In this document: in pieces, positions 35,375-46,815 of the stretch | Numbering within the stretch: position 1 is the stretch's first letter | How the letters are laid out: each line of letters opens with the position of its first letter | DNA from: Parasponia andersonii | Taxonomy: Eukaryota; Streptophyta; Magnoliopsida; Rosales; Cannabaceae | DNA length: 64,000 nt | Direction: 5' to 3' | Assembly (NCBI GenBank): GCA_002914805.1 | Contig: JXTB01000392.1 | Span: forward strand, 160,456-224,455 | The notes under the pieces: model-generated | What the model was told of the DNA's origin: nothing | The model's input: only the letters and a program-made list of their open reading frames with translations | Databases searched by the model: none | Position numbers and translations under genes: made by a program

Positions 35375-37060
35375 GGAATTGACTGTGAAAATAGGACTAC
35401 TTGCTAGAGCTTGGAGTCCTTGGTCAAACACTACAACTCTAAGGTGAAGGAAAAGAGGTTCTATGAAGGAGAACTAGTCCTAAGATTAATGGTCTTCCAA
35501 ACCACTCTCGAGTGTGAAGCGACGGACTTATTGAACAAAAATGGGAAGGACCATATATGGTTACTGAAGCCTTATTCTCGGGAATTCACTACCGGAAGAT
35601 CTAGAAGGGCGAGCACTCTCATCCGTGGAACCTTGAGTATCTGAGGATGCACTAACAATAATCTGTCATGGGCCCAAGACCTACCTTTTGTAAGCAATAA
35701 AGATTGAACAATGAATAAAGCCTGCAAAGCACCCTTTTAACCAAAGTAAGAATTTCATTTGTACTTCGTAAATAAATAAATAAATTTTAACTCGAGGGGG
35801 GTAGGGAATGCAAGAGATAGAAATCCATATTAGAGGACATGTTGGCTAAAGTTGACTTAAGTCACTGCGCTAAAGTGTGCTAGGAGTTTGAGATTGGCAA
35901 ATCACCTGCCAAATCTTAAAGTCCACCAAAATGGTTAAAGATAACGTGAGTCACTAAACCAAGGGTAGACGAAGACCAGCACTCAAGTAGGTAAAAGTCG
36001 AGAATTTTCACTTGGGTACATTATGTTGGCATAAGCCATTCAATCATCTCAAATCATGTTGACATGTACTATGTGACCATCCCTAACTAGGCAATTAAAG
36101 CCTTGATACCCCCGCACATCTAACTAAGCAATCATTCCCAACAAGCAAGAGGCCAGGGCCGAGCAAGCCCAGAACAAGGGAAGTCTAAGAACAATCTAGA
36201 CACACTTATTCATATGAAATTAGCCAATTCAACGAAATGCCACTCGCCTAACATTTAATCTAGAAGCTAATATACAATTCCAAAATGTTGGCATAAGCCA
36301 AACTAAGAACTATTGCCGTATCCGAATGACCATACTTGGTGAAAAACCAAGAACCATGCGTTGCCCTAAGCAACAGCAGAAAGAAGAGGTGAGAGGTTGT
36401 CATAAAGGGTATTGGCCATCTAACTCTAAAATTTAGTACAAATATTTTTTAGGAATTAATCCCACAAGTGGGATGAAATAGAAAATACAAAAGCTGATTT
36501 AGCCTTGGATCTCCAGGAAAATCCTCCTTCGGATTCTAAGTTTCCTCTCCCAGCTGACTCTTTCTGCTCTGCTTCTAACTTTTCAACTAAGTTTCTTCTC
36601 AACCATTTGGACCTTGAGTGAACACTCCTCAGCAGTCTTCAGGTCCCGAGACCATCCTTATCCTTTTTCAACGCCTCCACCTTCTGGTTAGCCTCGTCGA
36701 ATAGCAAAAAGCTGAGTGGAAAAATTGGATGCTCGAAAAAGTAATCTACACTTGGCGGGCCCTACCAAAGGGAAAGATTGATAAGAAAATGGCATAGTTT
36801 AGGAATATAAAATAAAAATGCCTAACCAAAGACACCATAAACTTTACGGTCATAGTGGCGATATCTATTGCCTTATTAGATATGTGATGGAGAGAACAAT
36901 ACGTGAAAGCTTTTGTTCACCAAAAGTGAGGCTGGTAATTTCCATTAGTTACTGGCGGAATGGAAACTTTCAGGGATTTTCTTGAGCCACTCACACTCAT
37001 GGTGAATGCAAAATTTACCCATACACCCGCTTAAAGTTTTTTTTTTTTTTTTCCCCTTCC
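35375..37060 (+). mobile_element. 3' remnant of a Tat/Ogre-like Gypsy element
   Basis: At 35411-35660 the plus strand encodes the tail of a Gypsy integrase: VKHYNSKVKEKRFYEGELVLR, then after a frame change QKWEGPYMVTEA and HPWNLEYLRM, which match the conserved C-terminal block of Tat-lineage pol. Downstream (36500-36740) the minus strand shows a broken coiled-coil-like frame (EANQKVEALKKDKDGL, then in another frame DLKTAEECSLKVQMVEKKLS). It could be the antisense extra ORF known in some Tat elements. No LTR was identified, so the boundaries are approximate. Confidence 0.6.
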
Positions 37061-37900
37061 AAGTTTCTTATTAAGTTAATTTATCGAGTATGAATCATGA
37101 TTATCAAGAATTGTCTCGACCATACTTCATCTTCAATCTTGAATTAGTGCTCCATTAACTCTTCTGGTTTCATCAGAAAATTTTTGTATTAATTAATATA
37201 GTAAAAACCCCTCCATTAACTCTTCTGATCTTATATGCTACATTTCTTTATGAGTTGAAGAGCCCTTCCCTTTTCTCTCTGCCTTAATTAAACTTACCTA
37301 TGGACATGTCTAGTAAGTCGAGCCCGATTTTCACTCATGAAAACGAGAATTTTATAATTAAGTAATACGTGGATAATACACATTATTAACATGTAAAAGA
37401 CCTACGGTTAAAATTTTTTCTAATCAATACATGAGATATATCACGTTTTCACTAAGTTTGTAGTAATGACGTGTAAATTTTTAATCTGAAATTTAGTATA
37501 AAAAAATTTGAAAGAATGATCTATTTGAAAGTAAATTTTGAATAAATACTTTAAGTTTTAATTTTTTTTTTCAAAATAATCTTTTTATATTGTCGAGTAC
37601 GGTATTAAGCGTAATCAAATACGTAATTGAGTATAGTAATAAAAAAATTACTTAACAAATAAATTAAAAGTATATAATTTTTACAAATACGTGTTTTAAA
37701 AAGACTATTTTACCCATGGACCCAATTTATAGATGGAGTTTATGCATATATCAGGAGATGGTATTAATAGTCATCCGTACGTGTCCCACGCTAGTAATAA
37801 TAATACTTATATATACGTGAGTAACGATAGAATTTGGAGAAAACGACAAAGCTAAAATAAAAACAAAAATACCATCAAGGAAACGACTACAAAGAATAAA
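37061..37900. other. intergenic AT-rich region upstream of the F-box gene
   Basis: No gene is seen. It has T-rich tracts and an AT-rich stretch up to 37860. Downstream, TGGGCT occurs twice near 37923-37946 and CACGTG at about 38004, probably in the F-box promoter or leader. Confidence 0.4.
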
Positions 37901-38284
37901 TAACAGGCCTTAATTACTTAATTGGGCTATGTTTGGGGAAATGGGCTGACAAACTCCCTAATATTGGGACTTAAAAAGACTGTTCTTTCTCTCTTTCTTT
38001 CTCACGTGCAAATTACTTTCTACCCCCCAAACTCCATTCCATTCCTAAAAAGATCGAACTTTTCTTTCGATCCTTCTTCGGACGATTTCACAGAGAGAAT
38101 CTCCATTGCCAGGACTCGATCATCTCTTCTTTTTCTTTCATTCATTTTACGATTTTCCGGGAATCAAAAGATTTCAGATTCCAATCCCATCCTTGTTTGA
38201 ATCATCTTCTTTAGTCGCCAGTGTCTGAGATTTTTGATTAAGCGATAATGGGGTTTCAAGATCGTCTTCTTCCTTAGTATCCAG

Positions 38285-38704
38285 GTACACCCGATTAAGA
38301 TTCTGGTTTTTTAATAATCTTCCATTTTGATAAGATATATATAATTATGTATGTGTGTATGTGTGTGTGTGTATACAAGGACTATTTGTTTTCTGGTCTT
38401 TTACTGTTTCGGGAGTTTAAGTTTAATGCGAGCCTTTGAATCTGATCAAACACGTGGTGGATTGATTGATTTTCCCCGAATTTTGTGAATCTCTGATTGA
38501 ATTTTTCGAATTTTGTTCTGCAAAATCGTAAAGTTTTGTACTTGGTTTCAGTATATAGTGAGTACTATATTGTAGTCTCATTTTACGCCAGCGATTTTTC
38601 AGTGACCAAATCTTTAAAATTTTTCAAATTATCGATCTGGGTATTTTTCATTCGATCATTAAATGTATAGATATTTACCATGAATGACCTGGAACATGTT
38701 ACAG
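38285..38704 (+). other. 5' UTR intron of the F-box gene
   Basis: The donor TATCCAG|GTACACC at 38285 and acceptor TGTTACAG|GACAGA ending at 38704 enclose a T-rich, intron-like sequence containing a (GT)n run (about 38350-38372). The ATG follows 75 bases later. Inferred from splice consensus. Confidence 0.55.
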
Positions 38705-38779
38705 GACAGATTGGGCACGATTGATTTTTGGTTCTGATTGAAGTTTTAGGATATAGTTGTACTAAATTTTCATCTGGGT

Positions 38780-40039
38780 ATGGAGCATCTTCCTGTTGAA
38801 GTCATAGGAAACATACTATCCAGGCTTAGAGCAGCCCGGGATGTGGTGATTGCGTCCGCGACTTGCAAGAAATGGCGGAAGGCTTGGAGATATCACTTGC
38901 ATTCGCTTTCATTCAATTCGAACGAATGGCCGGTTTATAATGATCTTACTACTAGTAGATTGGAGATTATCATAACTCAAACGATATTCCAAACCACAGG
39001 GCTCCAATCTTTGTCCATTTTTATGGATGACGTTGATGAGTTTTCGGCGGCTCCAGTGATTGCTTGGCTTATGTATACTCGGGAGACTTTGAGGCAACTT
39101 CATTACAATGTCAGAACAACCCCAAATGTGAATATCATTGAGAAATGCGGTCGCCAAAGGTTGGAAGATTTGGTACTGGCTCATAACTCCATAACAGGTG
39201 TTGAGCCTAGTTATCAGAAGTTTCCTAGCTTGAAGTCACTTTCACTCAGTTATGTCAGTATCTCAGCTTTGGATTTGAGCGATTTGTTGACTGCCTGCCC
39301 AAAGCTTGAGATTTTGTCTCTGATTAATCCCGAGATTGCCATGTCCGATGCACAGGCTACCATGGAACTGAGTAGTTCCTCATTGAAGGATGTCTACATT
39401 GAGGCTGTTAATATGGACAAGTTTATATTGGAGGTTGATTGTCTTGAGACTCTGCACTTGAAAGACTGTACACTTGAGATTTTTGATCTTATTAGTAAAG
39501 GGGCATTGAAGATTCTGAAGATTGATGATGTTAGTGTTATCCATCTCGATATTGGTGAGAACACAGAGAATCTGGAGGTGGTGGATGTTAGCAGCTTCAC
39601 AATCATGTGGCCAAAGTTCTACCACATGATCTCGAAATCATCGAAGCTAAGGAGGCTTAGGCTCTGGGGTGTTGTATTTGATGACGAGGATGAGGTTGTT
39701 GATATGGAAACAATCTCTGTCTGCTTTCCTTGGCTAACCCACCTGTCGTTGAGTTATGATTTGAGAGACGTGGTACTTCACTGTGGCTTGCAGGGGTCAT
39801 CTCATTTGGAGAATGTGGTTGTATTAGAACTTGGATGGACTGTGATTAATGATCTGTTTACGGAATGGGTGGCTGGATTTCTAGACAGATGTCCAAATTT
39901 GAAGAAATTGGTCATTTATGGGGTTGTTTCAGAGGCCAAAACCCACGAAGAGTGCCAGATTTTGGCCAACTTTACCTCATCCATTGTTCGGCTGATGAGA
40001 AAGTACGTATATGTTGAGGTTCAGTTCGAATATGAATAG
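38780..40039 (+). CDS. F-box/LRR-repeat protein (Arabidopsis At1g67190-like)
   Basis: Single coding exon, 419 aa, complete. The N-terminal F-box occupies about residues 1-42 (MEHLPVEVIGNILSRL ... ASATCKKWRKA). The rest is irregular leucine-rich repeats (SLKSLSLSYVSISALDLSDL, LRRLRLWGVVFDDEDEV, VVLELGWTVINDLF), ending in KYVYVEVQFEYE. The layout, length and many motifs match the protein encoded by Arabidopsis At1g67190. F-box proteins of this kind serve as substrate adaptors of SCF E3 ubiquitin ligases through SKP1; the substrate is unknown. The leader appears to contain an intron (38285-38704). There are no signs of decay. Confidence 0.93.
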   Translation: MEHLPVEVIGNILSRLRAARDVVIASATCKKWRKAWRYHLHSLSFNSNEWPVYNDLTTSRLEIIITQTIFQTTGLQSLSIFMDDVDEFSAAPVIAWLMYTRETLRQLHYNVRTTPNVNIIEKCGRQRLEDLVLAHNSITGVEPSYQKFPSLKSLSLSYVSISALDLSDLLTACPKLEILSLINPEIAMSDAQATMELSSSSLKDVYIEAVNMDKFILEVDCLETLHLKDCTLEIFDLISKGALKILKIDDVSVIHLDIGENTENLEVVDVSSFTIMWPKFYHMISKSSKLRRLRLWGVVFDDEDEVVDMETISVCFPWLTHLSLSYDLRDVVLHCGLQGSSHLENVVVLELGWTVINDLFTEWVAGFLDRCPNLKKLVIYGVVSEAKTHEECQILANFTSSIVRLMRKYVYVEVQFEYE

Positions 40040-40375
40040 ATTTCCCTATACAACATTTTTGGCTGTCCAAGTTCGGTTTGAGCAATTGAGCATGGCTCAT
40101 CAGTGAGGATTTTTCATTATTGTCGGTTGTCAAGTTTTACAGGATGTTAAAAAGGAACTATTTTTTTTTCTTCAAAACTTTATATGAATTGGTCTTTTTT
40201 CTTTTCCCCTAGCTCGTGTAACTTTAGAGTGTTTTTTCGTATAGGTGATCTTGGTTTCAGATTTATTGTCATCATCTTTTTATTTATATTGTTGCAGAGA
40301 AGCTGGTGGAATTTTTTTATTTTAGATCGTATTCTGCTAGTTTTGTTGCTTATGTAGGTTATAACCTAGAGAGTT

Positions 40376-40559
40376 GTCAACTGAGCTAGTTCAATTGGTC
40401 CAAAACTTGAGGGATGTGATTGGTCCAAAGCTTGAGGGATGTGTGTATGAGTTTAGAGGGACAAGCAGTTCAAATCTTGATAAGGTGTGTATATTATTTT
40501 CTTTTAAATTTGTAGTCTGTAGTGGTTATTAGTTAAGTCCCACTTAAAAAAAAAAAAAA
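40376..40559 (+). mobile_element. diverged SINE downstream of the F-box gene
   Basis: A-box-like GAGCTAGTTCAATTGGT, B-box-like GCAGTTCAAATCTTG, and the family's 3' end GTGGTTATTAGTTAAGTCCC followed by an A tract at 40546-40559. It carries a private 25 bp tandem duplication (TGGTCCAAAACTTGAGGGAT, at 40396 and 40421). Confidence 0.6.
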
Positions 40560-40889
40560 TACTAGCGAGTTTTCTTCTAATTCATGTATAATATGAACGG
40601 AAGATCGAATTCTAATACTTACAATTATTATGATATCATGAGTCAACTAGCAAATGATATTGAGAAGAATAAAACTACCATTATTTACTTTTAGGATTAT
40701 CATCCAAAAATTGAGAAGAATAAACTAACATTTATGCATACTTTTATGATTATTATTAAACGGTTGTTGTAATTGAATAAACAGAACCTAATTGACACAG
40801 CGCCTCTAGTAATTTTTCTGAGCATTTACAATCAGGAAGCATATGATATACTCTAATAAAAGCAGAGAAAACTATGAATTATATATATA

Positions 40890-41322
40890 TGAACTCCAAT
40901 ACTTGGTACGCACAAAATCATAATATCCTGAGCTCGAAGTGATCCACAAGAGACAGTACATGTTTGGTGGTTTGTACGGATGAATAGTCTTGTTGTTCTT
41001 AATGAACCCCTTCATCTCTATCGTCAAGAAACAACAACGTATGGTTCTGTCCAAAAATAGCGGCAAGGTGTTTGTTGTTTTGGGTGCTATAAGGTGACAT
41101 TAGCTGACGGTGGCTCCGCTGTTTTCGGAGTATAAGGAGGCGAAGACTTGACCGACCGATGTCGTAGTGGACGGTGATCTTGGTGGCTGGTGCTGGGGTT
41201 TGTGAATGTGAGGTTGAGCGACTTGTCGTATGAGTTGAGATCGAAGTTGGTGATGGCAGCGTCGGTGAAGTAAACTTCAACATCGGGGTTGGCTCTCTAA
41301 AGTCTGAATTTTCGTTGGCCAC
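40890..41322 (-). pseudogene. NDR1/HIN1-like (NHL, LEA_2) pseudogene 1
   Basis: Minus strand from about 41285: EVYFTDAAITNFDLNSYDKS is a clear NHL segment, corresponding to VTDASLASFDLNS of the intact gene at 57127. It then shifts frame repeatedly. C-terminal traces (TVSCGS, VPSIGV near 40900-40960) mirror the 'CYLRVP...EATQC' end of intact copies. The N-terminal tail and membrane segment are absent. Its position and orientation fit the tandem NHL cluster to the right. Confidence 0.7.
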
Positions 41323-41449
41323 CTAATTACATTTTTACGTCGAACTTTAAAAAAGAAAAAAAAAAAGCATATTATTGACCAATTGCTACATTTTTTAAGC
41401 AAGATTTACAGATTCTTTTTACTAAACGTGATCTATCAGATACCACTAG

Positions 41450-41968
41450 AGCAGTGGAGAAGCCAGAATTTTGTTTGAGTACGGGTATAAATACATGAAT
41501 ACAAAAAGAATTTTTTTTTGAATTCTTTTACTAATTTATTCTTTGTAACTTAACTGAGTTCTTAAAATTAATTTAAGTAAAAAATAATATATTAATTTTA
41601 GAAATAGAATAGTTTTTATTTCCTCCCTCTTCTCCCCTCCTTTTTTTTTTTCCCCCCTTTTAACCCTAACATCAAAATAAGAGTGATTATACTATATTAA
41701 TTAGATATTTTTAAAACAAAAGTTAGGACATAATTAAAATTTTAATTATCAAATATGGGCGTAACTTGAATTGTCTAAAATTTATATGTAAAATTTGAAT
41801 GTTATAAACTTAAAAATGGGCAAATGAGGAATATTTAAAATCCAAAATTTTGAGTGAAGATATAAATCAAATTTTCTAAAAATTTGTAAGTAATACTAAA
41901 ATAACTAAAAAGTTGAGAGGGGGCGATGGCCGCCCCCTCCGATCCCTCCGGCCCTGGCTAGGGGCTTT
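41450..41968. mobile_element. possible small non-autonomous DNA element
   Basis: The left end AGTGGAGAAGCCAG and right end CTGGCTAGGGGCT are imperfect inverted repeats around about 500 bases of AT-rich, non-coding DNA. A GC-rich edge (GGCGATGGCCGCCCCCTCCG) precedes the right end. Ends of this 'GGAGCCAG...CTGGCTCC' kind are common in small plant repeats. No target duplication was confirmed. Confidence 0.35.
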
Positions 41969-43612
41969 CTAGTTTCTATATATGTTCCGTGCTATTACAG
42001 AGAAGTTGCTTTTTAATTTTGATTTTTGGAATATTAAAGGAAACTCATCAAACTTTATTAATATTACTAGAAATATCATTAAATCGACAGTTTCCCTAAA
42101 CTAATTAGACATAATGTATTAACAGATAAGAATGTAAAATGGATCAAGTTTTGAACCATATTATTAATTCATTGTGAATCGTCCCATGAATCTTTCCTTT
42201 TCTTTTTTTCTTTCTCACGACACTATGGTCAAATCGGAATTTTAGTATTTAGGCAGTTTTATTGCTGATTTAGTTATTGTTATTTTTTTTATAGAAAAGA
42301 ACAACACATTTTTTAAAGAATTTTTTGAATGTAAAAAAGTAGAGTTAAGAACAAGAAAATAAATAGTCAAGTGTCCAAAAGAATTTTCCTTGAATTTCCC
42401 CCAGCAGCATTTGGAGAACAAATATCCATATCTTTTTGATGCACAAATAAATAAAGAGAACAATAAAATTTAAATAAAAACCTAAATAATTCTATCGATA
42501 CGTATTGTGTTAAGCTAGAGTAAGTTTCATAATATTTGAGATTGGTTAAACAAAATATAGAACAAACAACCTTTAGGCTAGCCACTTAATCACGAGAGAA
42601 TTAATAAACGAAAATGAAAATCTAAATAAGAGACATGTTAAATGTATGCGGAATGTTAAGATGGCAAAAATGGGACAGAATTCTAATATCATTATAGTGT
42701 TATTATCATATATTACTTGTGGATACCGAAAAAGACTAAAAAGACAAAAACAGGAAACAACCATAAATCGTTTCCAAAAACAAAAAACAAAAAAAAAAAA
42801 ACCAGAAAAGAAAAGAAAGAAAAAGAGAAAGAAACAACCATAAATAAGAAAAATACAGTAGTTAATTCCCAAAATAGGAAAGTTTAGCAATAAAGGAAAG
42901 TTCAGAACTGATAATGCACTTAGCTACTACAATTTGGTCCAAAAAATATAATGACAAAGAAATCAATGCAATTTTAAACTTTCAACGCTTAAGTTTTAGG
43001 GATATGAAAAAGATTTATTTTAATATATAATATTGCAAAAAAGCAAGTGGAACAATTTCATGTTTAGTCTTGATTTACCACCATTAACTAGAAATCACTA
43101 TTAAATATGTTATCTTTCTTCTCTTATCTCTTGGTATTTTCATGTATACATGTCCTTGTATAATTTTTCTTTTTTTTTTTCTCCAGGTAAGTACTTGTAT
43201 ATTTTTTATTCATATATACTAATTTTTGTGCAAGTCAGATTTATTAATCATATATAAAAAACATAACACAATATATATATATATAGATATATAATAAAAT
43301 ATTACTATTTAATGATGATTTCTAATACCCGAGGAGAACAATGAAAGAAAGTAAAAAAGAAAGCTTAAATTTTTAATTTAATGACCATCTGTTATGGACA
43401 TTATTGGTCATTAAATTGTAAATAATTAGTAAATAAGATAATTTACTAATACTAATTTTGAAAAAAAGTCATATGGCTAAAAATTCTCCAAAATAATTAA
43501 TGCCAATTGATAGGATTTTTAGAGTGTGTACGAGTATGTGAAAATAAACTGTTTGAATTTTAATTGGACCAGTTACATATAAAAATTTCATAATGAAAAA
43601 TTAAAAATGGAA
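41969..43612. other. AT-rich intergenic region
   Basis: No gene is recognised. The frames at 42242-42890 are low-complexity (poly-Lys or poly-Phe) and lack family features. It holds the 3' flank of the intact NHL gene. Confidence 0.5.
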
Positions 43613-44308
43613 TTAATTATATAATCCATCACCCATGGCACACTCGGTAGGCTCAAAAGCATAATAGGATTTTGATAATTTTCCTTTCATGGAGATCAAC
43701 GGGACCCGCAAATCACAGAAGATGTACGGAGGATCGTACGGAACATTCAGCCTAATCTTAGCGTACTTGATTCGTATGGAAAGATCGAGCCCCACCAAAA
43801 TATTATAAACCCCACCACTCTCCTCGGCACCAAACTGGTAAAGAAAGCCCTCCCGATGGTTCCCAAACGACATCATTTGACTCCCTTGTAAAACGGTCCG
43901 CACGTTGGTTGTCGTTTTGCGCCGTAGGTAGAACGGCGACAAGGACACTTTGGCTAACGGATATACGCCGTGGACAAGCGCTGAAGCTTCGATGACGTCG
44001 AAGTAGACGTCGGCAAAGGCGTTCGGGTTCGTCATGGTGAAGTTGAGCGACATGTCGTATGAGATCAGAAATGTGTCGTTTGTGGTTGCGGTGAGAGCGA
44101 AGTTGGTGAGGGAGGCATCGTTGACGTAGACTTCCACTTGGGCGCCGGTTAGCCACATGAGGAAGCCGAAGATAAAGATGATGCATAGTAGAGAAGCAAT
44201 TGTGTTGCAGAGGAACTCGCAGAGCCGACTGAGAGAGTCCGCGCAGGATTCTACTCGGGCCAGCGGTTTCGGCTGGACTAGGCTATCGTACGGCTCGAGG
44301 TCATCCAT
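43613..44308 (-). CDS. NDR1/HIN1-like (NHL) protein, LEA_2 domain, copy 2 (intact)
   Basis: Single exon, 231 aa. A short cytosolic N-terminus (about 1-31) precedes one membrane helix (about 32-53, CNTIASLLCIIFIFGFLMWL). The LEA_2 domain follows (about 57-220): VNDASLTNFALTATTNDTF, NFTMTNPN, VYFDVIEASALV, PFYLRRKTT. Several NxT/S sequons fit a protein on the outer face of the plasma membrane. NHL proteins related to NDR1 and HIN1 act in pathogen responses and membrane/cell-wall adhesion; the role of this one is not known. It shares a leader motif with its neighbours (CCGTTGGAT then ATCAACCATGG). The opposite-strand and alternate frames at 43803-44345 are shadows. Confidence 0.92.
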   Translation of the reverse strand: MDDLEPYDSLVQPKPLARVESCADSLSRLCEFLCNTIASLLCIIFIFGFLMWLTGAQVEVYVNDASLTNFALTATTNDTFLISYDMSLNFTMTNPNAFADVYFDVIEASALVHGVYPLAKVSLSPFYLRRKTTTNVRTVLQGSQMMSFGNHREGFLYQFGAEESGGVYNILVGLDLSIRIKYAKIRLNVPYDPPYIFCDLRVPLISMKGKLSKSYYAFEPTECAMGDGLYN

Positions 44309-44345
44309 GGTTGATAATCCAACGGTGTATACTGATGAGAATTGA

Positions 44346-45321
44346 GAGCTAAGTGTTTGTTGTTCATCTAAGATGGATCAGACAAAAGTAACATGCAAAT
44401 CGAAAATTTTAGAGACCACTTTTGATTGTACAGACATATGGATTTGGTACGGAAATCGTGATAGTGCTTAATGTTGAGAGAGTATAAAAAAATTAATGTA
44501 ATTCAATCATAATAAATGAGATACGTACAACTAAATCTCCAAAATATAGAAATTATCATCTGGAAATAATTCTGACTAAAAGCTTATAGCAAATTAAGAA
44601 ATAAGATAACAATTTCTTGGATAATTTATTAATTAAAAAATTACTAAAACTATATATATATATATATACATATATATTTATATGAGTCATATTTCAATAG
44701 AGATTTTTATTTTTGATCTATTTGAATTATTAAATTTTGACATGATTATAATAATATTAATAATTTTATCAAAAAAGTAAAAATCTAATTAATACGTATA
44801 TAAATATAGAAAATTATTTATGAGTTAAAAAATTGGTAACCTATAAACGTATGAGTTGGAATTTTTTTTTTCCAATCCATTCTCCATTTTTTTTTTCTTT
44901 TTTTTATTTCATTCTATTGTTGATTTTTATTTTAAAAAAATAAAAAACAACTAACCGTATATACATACATAGATATTTTTTTTTGAAAAACCCAATTGTG
45001 TATATATTAAATTTTTCATTAAAAAACCATTTCCATTTTTTTTTTTTTTTTTTTATAATTTCAAAACTAACATTATATATCGGCTTAAAAAACTAACGTT
45101 ATTTAGATTCTTAAAAAAACAACTAGCCATTAATATAAAACTATTAAATAGTAATTTTATTATCAAAAAATTTTCCTAAAAAAACCATTTTGTTTTATAT
45201 ATAATTTCAAAACTAACGTTATACCCTTCGAAAAAAAAAAACTAACGTTACATCCCATAAAAAATTAACCTTATTTATATTATCAAAAAAAATATTTATT
45301 CATATTAGTAGCATAATACGT
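44346..45321. other. AT-rich intergenic region with degenerate repeats
   Basis: No gene is recognised. The phrase AAAACTAACGTTA recurs several times between about 45058 and 45250 with poly-A/T runs, suggesting decayed short repeats. Confidence 0.4.
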
Positions 45322-45985
45322 TCGGTAAAAATCCAAACTTTTTAAGAGTATTTTAGTATTTTCCCCTTTAAAAAAAGAAAAAAAATTATATATATATAAT
45401 ATATATATATTCTTCTCTGTCCCTCTTCTCCTTACGCATGGCGACAATGCCAAATTCACGGCCATCCTCCAGTGAGTTCAAGTCACACTAGCTACAGGAA
45501 TTGAAGCCCCAGCTCCGGATGAACATCCTGCCGCAATCCCACGACTGTCGGAAAAGTCAAGGAATGCCACAAATTTCTTTTTGTAATTGCCGTTAACTCC
45601 GGCCACATCATGCCGTGAAACTTAGCTCTATCGATTCCTCTAGTTATGATTTTTCTAGTGGTACATATATATATATTTTGAATATTGTTTAGATTGAATT
45701 TTGTCATTTTTAACGACTTTGAATCATTTTAGTTTTATATATTGACTTTTCAATCTGACCGTTAGATTGTCAAATAAACTTTGTCTCGTTTTGCTTGCCA
45801 TAGGATAGGGTTTCAATATGAAACCGAATTGGTCAAGGTATATAACTAGTCTAACTATTTTAGGTGCTTAGAATTTAGTGACGAGGTTTGTTTCATGATT
45901 CAAGTTCAATTGGAAAATTGAATTTTCAAACCAAACGATCAAGGATTCGAAAACAACTTCCAAACCTTATAATAATTAATTATAC
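45322..45985 (+). mobile_element. 5' fragment of the Gypsy LTR family
   Basis: It starts near GGTAAAAATCCAAACTTTTT and follows the first third of the LTR at 2419: GATTGAATTTTGTCATTTTT, TCAATCTGACCGTTAGATTG, and TTTCAAACCAAACGATCAA at matching spacing. It breaks off near 45985 after TTCCAAACC. The rest of the LTR is absent. It lies between two NHL copies. Confidence 0.75.
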
Positions 45986-46124
45986 TATACTACAGTTCGG
46001 ATCCATATATATGTTTAAACAATGCACATAAATATACAAACTCTTTCATTTGAAGTTAATAACCAAAAATAATTAATAATAGCAACAATAAAGTAAAATA
46101 AAACTCCAAAATTCCAGTCTCTAC

Positions 46125-46815
46125 TTACGAACTTGCATTAGTATCATTTAAAAAATAGCTACACTGAGTAGCCTCAAGGGAATTTTCTTTCTTGCATCTC
46201 AAAGCTGAAAACCTCAAGTAACACGAGACTACGTAATTCAGAGTTTCCTTGATCCCACAAAATGTTTGTCGTAGAGAAAGATTGAGCACCATTTTAATAC
46301 TGTAACCCTCATCCTCTCTCTTCTCTTTATTAAACGAGTCAATGAAATCCTTAGGGGAATCAAACGACAAAGTTTTGTTCCCTTCAAAAATCGCCATAAA
46401 GGTGTTTGTTGTTTTGTGTCGTTGTTAGAACGGCAACAAGGTCATGGCGGCAAATAGCTCTCCGGCGTAATAGGCTTCGGCTTGGACGGTGTCGTAGTAG
46501 AGGCCGACCGAGGGTTGGGTGTTTCTTAGGGTGACGTTGAGCGACATGTCGTATGCGATCATAAGGGTGTCGTTTCTCATATTTGTCTTATTGAGATCGA
46601 AGTTGGTGAGACATGCATCGGTGATGGAAACTTCTAGTGGTTGTTCGGCTGCGAACATGCCGAAAAGGACCGGGAAAAAGACCAAGGGAAACAAAAGAAT
46701 TGCGGAGAAAACGAGCATTAATAACTCAAAGATTATGGTAGGCATGCCAAAACATGTTTTCCTCGGCGGCGGCTGCGGCGGGGGAACTGAGGGCTCGGGG
46801 ATGGATTTTGACCAT
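46125..46815 (-). pseudogene. NHL pseudogene 3 (one frameshift, one nonsense)
   Basis: It aligns along its whole length with the intact copy at 57127-57813. The start ATG at 46815 (MVKIHP) is followed by one extra C in a C run, which throws off the proline-rich segment; the correct frame resumes as PPPQPPPRK. The membrane helix and LEA_2 domain follow (EVSITDACLTNFDLNKT, YDMSLNVTLRNTQ, YYDTVQAEAYYAG). At 46427-46425 a TAA replaces the tyrosine codon of the conserved FYQRxKTT. The frame then continues to 46125 and ends ATQCSYFLNDTNASS. The damage is small, so this loss is recent or the copy is a young duplicate of the 57127 gene. Confidence 0.88.

Noticed and set aside
40376..40559. Possible tRNA gene because of box-like motifs
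   Set aside because: It cannot fold into a cloverleaf as read and ends in an A tract; the SINE interpretation fits better. The same reasoning applies at 34465, 52473 and 4961.
45492..45707. 71 aa minus-strand frame
   Set aside because: It falls inside a truncated Gypsy LTR fragment.
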